NCBI GenBank assembly: GCA_902492275.1
Contig: CABUKW010000029.1
Location: 1 to 24,541, forward strand
Direction: 5' to 3'
From: an uncultured Peptococcaceae bacterium
Lineage (GTDB): Bacteria; Bacillota; Peptococcia; Peptococcales; Peptococcaceae
DNA: 24,541 nucleotides
The translations under genes were made by a program, and so were the position numbers. Every line of letters begins with the position of its first letter. Position 1 is the first letter of the stretch. Shown in pieces: positions 22,173 through 24,541 of this stretch. Below the pieces are notes generated by a model. That model saw only the letters and a program-made list of their open reading frames with translations. It was not told the origin of the DNA and made no database searches.

Positions 22173-22729
22173 TGGGCGGAAAAAGAAGGGATTTAACAGG
22201 CGAACGGTTTGGGCAGCTCACGGTTTTGGGCCCGGCAGAGGACGTCGAAGGACGGGAGCATTGGTTATGCCGGTGTGATTGCGGCAAAGAAAAAATTGTC
22301 TGGGGCAGCAGCTTAAAGAAGGGTACAACAAGAAGCTGCGGCTGTCTTAGAAAAAAGAATAATCAGGCGCAGGGGAAGGCGCGGGGGAGAGAAGGCTATC
22401 AAAAAGCATTTAAAAGGTATCAAGCCCGTCCAGTGACGTTATGCGTCAGCTGCATTAGGAGCGCTGCACCGCCAGAGCTACAGTGCATTTGGGATAAAAG
22501 CGGCGCGAGAGTGCTGCCGGAAGGGGCAAAAACGGTAGTTGTTTATAAAAAGAGCAGCGGCGGTATGGATTACACCATCATAACGGAGTGCCCGGAGTAT
22601 TTATCTATCCATAAGGCAAACAATCAGAGATTGCTAAAGGAAGCGCGAAAAAGAAATCTGGCGCTTATGGCGCTTGAGAACAATGTCGGAAGCTATACGC
22701 TGCCGCAGGAACTGGCAGAGGTACTATAG
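22172..22729 (+). CDS. Phage zinc-ribbon DNA-binding protein, 185 aa
   Basis: The N-terminal 60 residues match the phage ribbon often joined to HNH or AP2 domains: RDLTGERFGQLTVLGPAE, WLCRCDCGKEKIVWGSSL, TTRSCGCLRKK. The C-terminal part lacks HNH residues and instead has a second Cys pair (LCVSCIRSAAPPELQC) and a basic helix (NNQRLLKEARKRNLALMAL), so it looks like a fusion with an unrelated domain. ATG 22172 lies 9 bases after GGAGGG; ATG 22163 is an alternative. DNA binding is inferred from the ribbon. Confidence 0.72.
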   Translation: MGGKRRDLTGERFGQLTVLGPAEDVEGREHWLCRCDCGKEKIVWGSSLKKGTTRSCGCLRKKNNQAQGKARGREGYQKAFKRYQARPVTLCVSCIRSAAPPELQCIWDKSGARVLPEGAKTVVVYKKSSGGMDYTIITECPEYLSIHKANNQRLLKEARKRNLALMALENNVGSYTLPQELAEVL

Positions 22730-22741
22730 GAGGGAAACCGA

Positions 22742-23077
22742 ATGAAAAGCAGATTTCAAAAGAAGCAGAAAAAACTGTTAGCAGAAAATAAGCTGTTAAA
22801 GGGTGAGTTAGGCAGGGAGTTAAGACGGGAGCTGGCGGGCAAGCCCTATCTTACCCAGAATGATTTGGATAATTTGCGGCTTGATGTTGCGGCCTACTGG
22901 AAAGAAACAAAGTGGGCGATTAATAAAACGGCGGATAATACCATAAGGCTGTTAGCGCATAAGAACGAGATTGAGAAAATCAGGGAGGATATCAGGCAGC
23001 TAAAGCGGGATTTATCTATTGTCTTTGGCCTGGCGGCTCTGATGGTGATCTGTGGGATTACAATATTATTGATTTGA
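22742..23077 (+). CDS. C-tail-anchored coiled-coil protein, 111 aa
   Basis: A long basic and helical region (KKQKKLLAENKLLKGELGREL, NEIEKIREDIRQLKRDL) ends in one hydrophobic helix (IVFGLAALMVICGITILLI) that reaches the last residue. A tail anchor and heptad repeats suggest an oligomer on the inner membrane. The ribosome site AGGAGGG is strong. Family not recognised. Confidence 0.68.
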   Translation: MKSRFQKKQKKLLAENKLLKGELGRELRRELAGKPYLTQNDLDNLRLDVAAYWKETKWAINKTADNTIRLLAHKNEIEKIREDIRQLKRDLSIVFGLAALMVICGITILLI

Positions 23078-23089
23078 GGGCGTGATAGG

Positions 23090-23299
23090 ATGCAATACAG
23101 CGAACTGCATTTAAAATCAAAATGGAAGATGGCAAGCTGGGCCTGCCCTTATTGCGGGGCAAGACATGTCTGCAATTACGAATGGTTTTGCAAAGAACAC
23201 GGCAGGCCGGAGGAAGCGGAGCATAAGAGCATGAAATGCCCGATGTGTGGGGAAAGTTATTGCTTTGGCCTGGCAAAACTGGAATGGATGGAGGAATGA
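23090..23299 (+). CDS. Double zinc-ribbon protein, 69 aa
   Basis: Two ribbons, ACPYCGARHVC with CNYEW, and KCPMCGESYCF, imply two metal sites. No long helix. The ribosome site is weak (GATAGG) and the start lies 12 bases after the preceding stop. Small proteins of this kind are common between replication and regulator genes in phages; no role can be assigned. Confidence 0.62.
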   Translation: MQYSELHLKSKWKMASWACPYCGARHVCNYEWFCKEHGRPEEAEHKSMKCPMCGESYCFGLAKLEWMEE

Positions 23300-23301
23300 A
23301 T

Positions 23302-23712
23302 ATGGAAAAGCGCAAGAAGCAATTACAGCTGATCTGGGGCATGGCCAAGGAGCTTGGGATGGCGAAAGAAGACGTGTATACGCTGTTATATCGTGAAACC
23401 AAAAAAGAGCACATGACAGACTGCAGCGAGGTAGAGTTATCCCGCACCATACAAGCCATGATCCTTTTAAAAGAGCGGCAGAAAAACCGACCCGGCATGA
23501 TGACGCCCAGACAGCGCTACCGCATCCGGGAGCTGGAAAAAGAGCTGGGCTGGCAGGATAACAAAAAGAGGCTTACTGCCTTTATCAAAAAGTATTATCA
23601 TGTAGATAGCCTGGACTGGCTTAAGACGGAAGACGCCAGCAGTTTAATTGAATCACTGAAAAAATTAGCGGAAAAGCAGCAGGAGGAAAAACCGGAAGCG
23701 GTGAGGCCATAG
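23302..23712 (+). CDS. gemA: GemA-like regulator (Mu gp16 / DUF1018)
   Basis: 136 aa from ATG 23302, about 7 bases after GGAGGA; an ATG two codons earlier is too close to that site. The DUF1018 signature is clear: QLIWGMAKELGMAKEDVYTLL near the start, then MTPRQRYRIRELEKELGW and RLTAFIKKYYHVDSLDWLKTEDASSLIESLKKL. In Mu, GemA modulates expression of host replication and division genes and precedes mor. The same adjacency appears here, with overlap at the Mor start. Strong marker of a Mu-like phage. Confidence 0.9.
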   Translation: MEKRKKQLQLIWGMAKELGMAKEDVYTLLYRETKKEHMTDCSEVELSRTIQAMILLKERQKNRPGMMTPRQRYRIRELEKELGWQDNKKRLTAFIKKYYHVDSLDWLKTEDASSLIESLKKLAEKQQEEKPEAVRP

Positions 23713-24134
23713 TGATAGAACTGCGGGATTTAAAGGGAGATATGCACGAGCTGGCAGCAGCTATCGGCATTCGGGCGACCCTTGAGCTCTGCACCTTATT
23801 CGGCGGGGACAATATCTACATCCCGCGCCTGGGACGGGAGGAGGATGGGGACATTAAAGAAATTCGGGAAATATTGGGCGAGGAAAGCTATCAGAGGCTT
23901 ATTGTAAGCTTTGGCGGCGCGACCTTATATTTCCCGACCAAAAGCAACGTGCTGCGCGGGTATATCGCAAGACGGGTGCGGGAGGAGTATAATGGCAGGA
24001 ATCGCCGGGAACTGATGCGAAAATACAGCTTAACCAAGACAGGCTTTTACCGGATCATGGAGGGAGCGGAGAAAGAGCTGCCGGAGGATGACGGGCAAAT
24101 GAATATCTATGATTTCCTGCCAAAAGAGTCATGA
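23712..24134 (+). CDS. mor: Mor middle-operon transcription activator
   Basis: 140 aa from GTG 23712, which overlaps the GemA gene end. The Mor/C family is shown by the N-terminal dimerisation part (DMHELAAAIGIRATLELCTLFGGDNIYIPR), the central beta-strand region, and the C-terminal HTH (VREEYNGRNRRELMRKYSLTKTGFYRIM). In Mu, Mor binds a dyad upstream of the middle promoter and recruits RNA polymerase. The next sequence contains a dyad (24162-24192) suited to such a role. Mu C, the late activator, belongs to the same family; position after gemA favours Mor. Confidence 0.92.
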   Translation: MIELRDLKGDMHELAAAIGIRATLELCTLFGGDNIYIPRLGREEDGDIKEIREILGEESYQRLIVSFGGATLYFPTKSNVLRGYIARRVREEYNGRNRRELMRKYSLTKTGFYRIMEGAEKELPEDDGQMNIYDFLPKES

Positions 24135-24159
24135 TGATGGGACGGACAAAAAAAGGGCC

Positions 24160-24216
24160 GAAAAGTGTCTTTCCCATTGGTACTAACACTTTCTTTTTAA
24201 AACCATTAAAATTGAG
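24160..24216 (+). promoter_or_regulatory. Candidate Mor-dependent promoter
   Basis: AAAGTGT (24162-24168) and ACACTTT (24186-24192) form a perfect dyad with a 17-base spacer directly after mor. A weak -10-like TTAAAA or TAAAAT lies about 15-20 bases further, with no -35 of its own, as expected for an activator-dependent promoter. The dyad is seen; the role is inferred. Confidence 0.4.
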
Positions 24217-24257
24217 GATAAAGACAGTTTCAACGCTGTTTTTATCCTCAATTTTTT
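24208..24257 (+). terminator. Strong terminator between mor and NusG-like gene
   Basis: ATTGAGGATAAAGACAG (24211-24227) pairs over 17 positions, with one G-U, with CTGTTTTTATCCTCAAT (24236-24252) across an 8-base loop. T24252-24257 follow, and AAA/TTT extends the stem. It ends the early operon or acts as a leader attenuator for the next gene. Confidence 0.88.
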
Positions 24258-24275
24258 AGTTTAGGAGTGAAAACT

Positions 24276-24541
24276 GTGGCGATTACAAAGGTCTGGAAAG
24301 CGATTAAGGTCATGACGGGCAAGGAGCGGCAGGTGGCCAAAAGCCTGGAAGAGCTGGGAATCGAAAGCTACGTGCCTAACATGAAGATAAAAGAGCGCCG
24401 CCGGGGAGAGTGGGAGGAAGTCATGCGGGAGATTTTGCCGGGCTATGTGCTGCTTTATGCAAACTGGACGGCAGAGCTGTATTACACCGTAAAAGAGATG
24501 TGGTATGTGTATTATCCGTTATCGGATACGGTGGCGCAGAC
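24276..24541 (+). CDS. NusG-like antiterminator, 3' partial
   Basis: GTG 24276 lies 6 bases after AGGAGTG. The visible 88 codons are a NusG N-terminal (NGN) domain: WKAIKVMTGKERQVAKSLEEL, YVPNMKIKERRRGEWEEV and ILPGYVLLYANW, ending at the window edge. NusG paralogues (LoaP, RfaH type) bind RNA polymerase and suppress termination or pausing on selected operons. Whether a C-terminal KOW domain follows cannot be seen. Position just beyond Mor and a terminator suggests control of the phage middle or late genes, but a host gene beyond a degenerate phage end is not excluded. Confidence 0.85.
   Translation, partial: MAITKVWKAIKVMTGKERQVAKSLEELGIESYVPNMKIKERRRGEWEEVMREILPGYVLLYANWTAELYYTVKEMWYVYYPLSDTVAQ

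Noticed and set aside
24162..24198. AAAGTGT/ACACTTT dyad followed by T5 as a terminator
   Set aside because: A 17-base loop and a seven-pair AT-rich stem make a poor terminator, and a much stronger one lies 16 bases further on. An activator site is favoured.
24131..24258. Short open frame after mor
   Set aside because: It is formed by the dyad and terminator sequence, has no ribosome site of its own and has biased composition.

Overview
The window is phage DNA in a low-to-mid GC Bacillota (Clostridia-like) chromosome. The evidence is strong AGGAGG-type ribosome sites with ATG/GTG/TTG starts, HK97-type structural proteins of the kind common in Clostridia phages, and small XRE-type regulators. 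No host housekeeping gene is visible, so the genus cannot be named. All coding is rightward except two leftward genes, the repressor and a repeat-containing gene.

Region 1 (1-1159) is an AT-rich accessory operon: an unrecognised partial gene, a possible coupled small ORF and a strong terminator. Region 2 (about 1165-12314) is the packaging, head and tail block of a siphovirus with HK97-type architecture: HNH nuclease, small and large terminase, portal, ClpP-like protease, capsid, four head-tail joining proteins, major tail protein, G/GT tail chaperones with a clear -1 frameshift site, and the tape measure. The tape measure carries two one-base deletions and stops abruptly near 12314. No distal-tail, lysis or integrase genes follow.

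Region 3 (about 12315 to the right edge) has the layout of a Mu-like transposable phage. It starts with a proposed left end containing repeated AACGAATAAnnnTGCAA-type sites, a terminator, a dense non-coding stretch with phased DnaA-box-like and CTTGC repeats, and a leftward XRE repressor. A rightward promoter overlaid with operator-like repeats then drives an early operon. That operon holds small Cys-rich and membrane proteins, a PP-loop ATPase with an Fe-S cysteine pattern, a DUF4406 protein, small HTH proteins, a MuA-type DDE transposase, a MuB-type ATPase, a frameshifted AbrB-like protein, several small zinc-ribbon proteins, GemA and Mor. A strong terminator follows Mor, then a NusG-like gene that runs off the window.

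The simplest reading is a Mu-like prophage inserted near the 3' end of the tape measure gene of an older or co-resident siphovirus prophage. In the Mu-like phage the repressor would hold the early promoter silent. MuA and MuB would transpose and replicate the genome, and Mor would then activate the next block. The NusG paralogue behind the terminator suggests a processive antitermination step for late genes, which is inference. Three apparent one-base deletions in short homopolymers (two in the tape measure, one in the AbrB-like gene) may be real decay or sequencing error.
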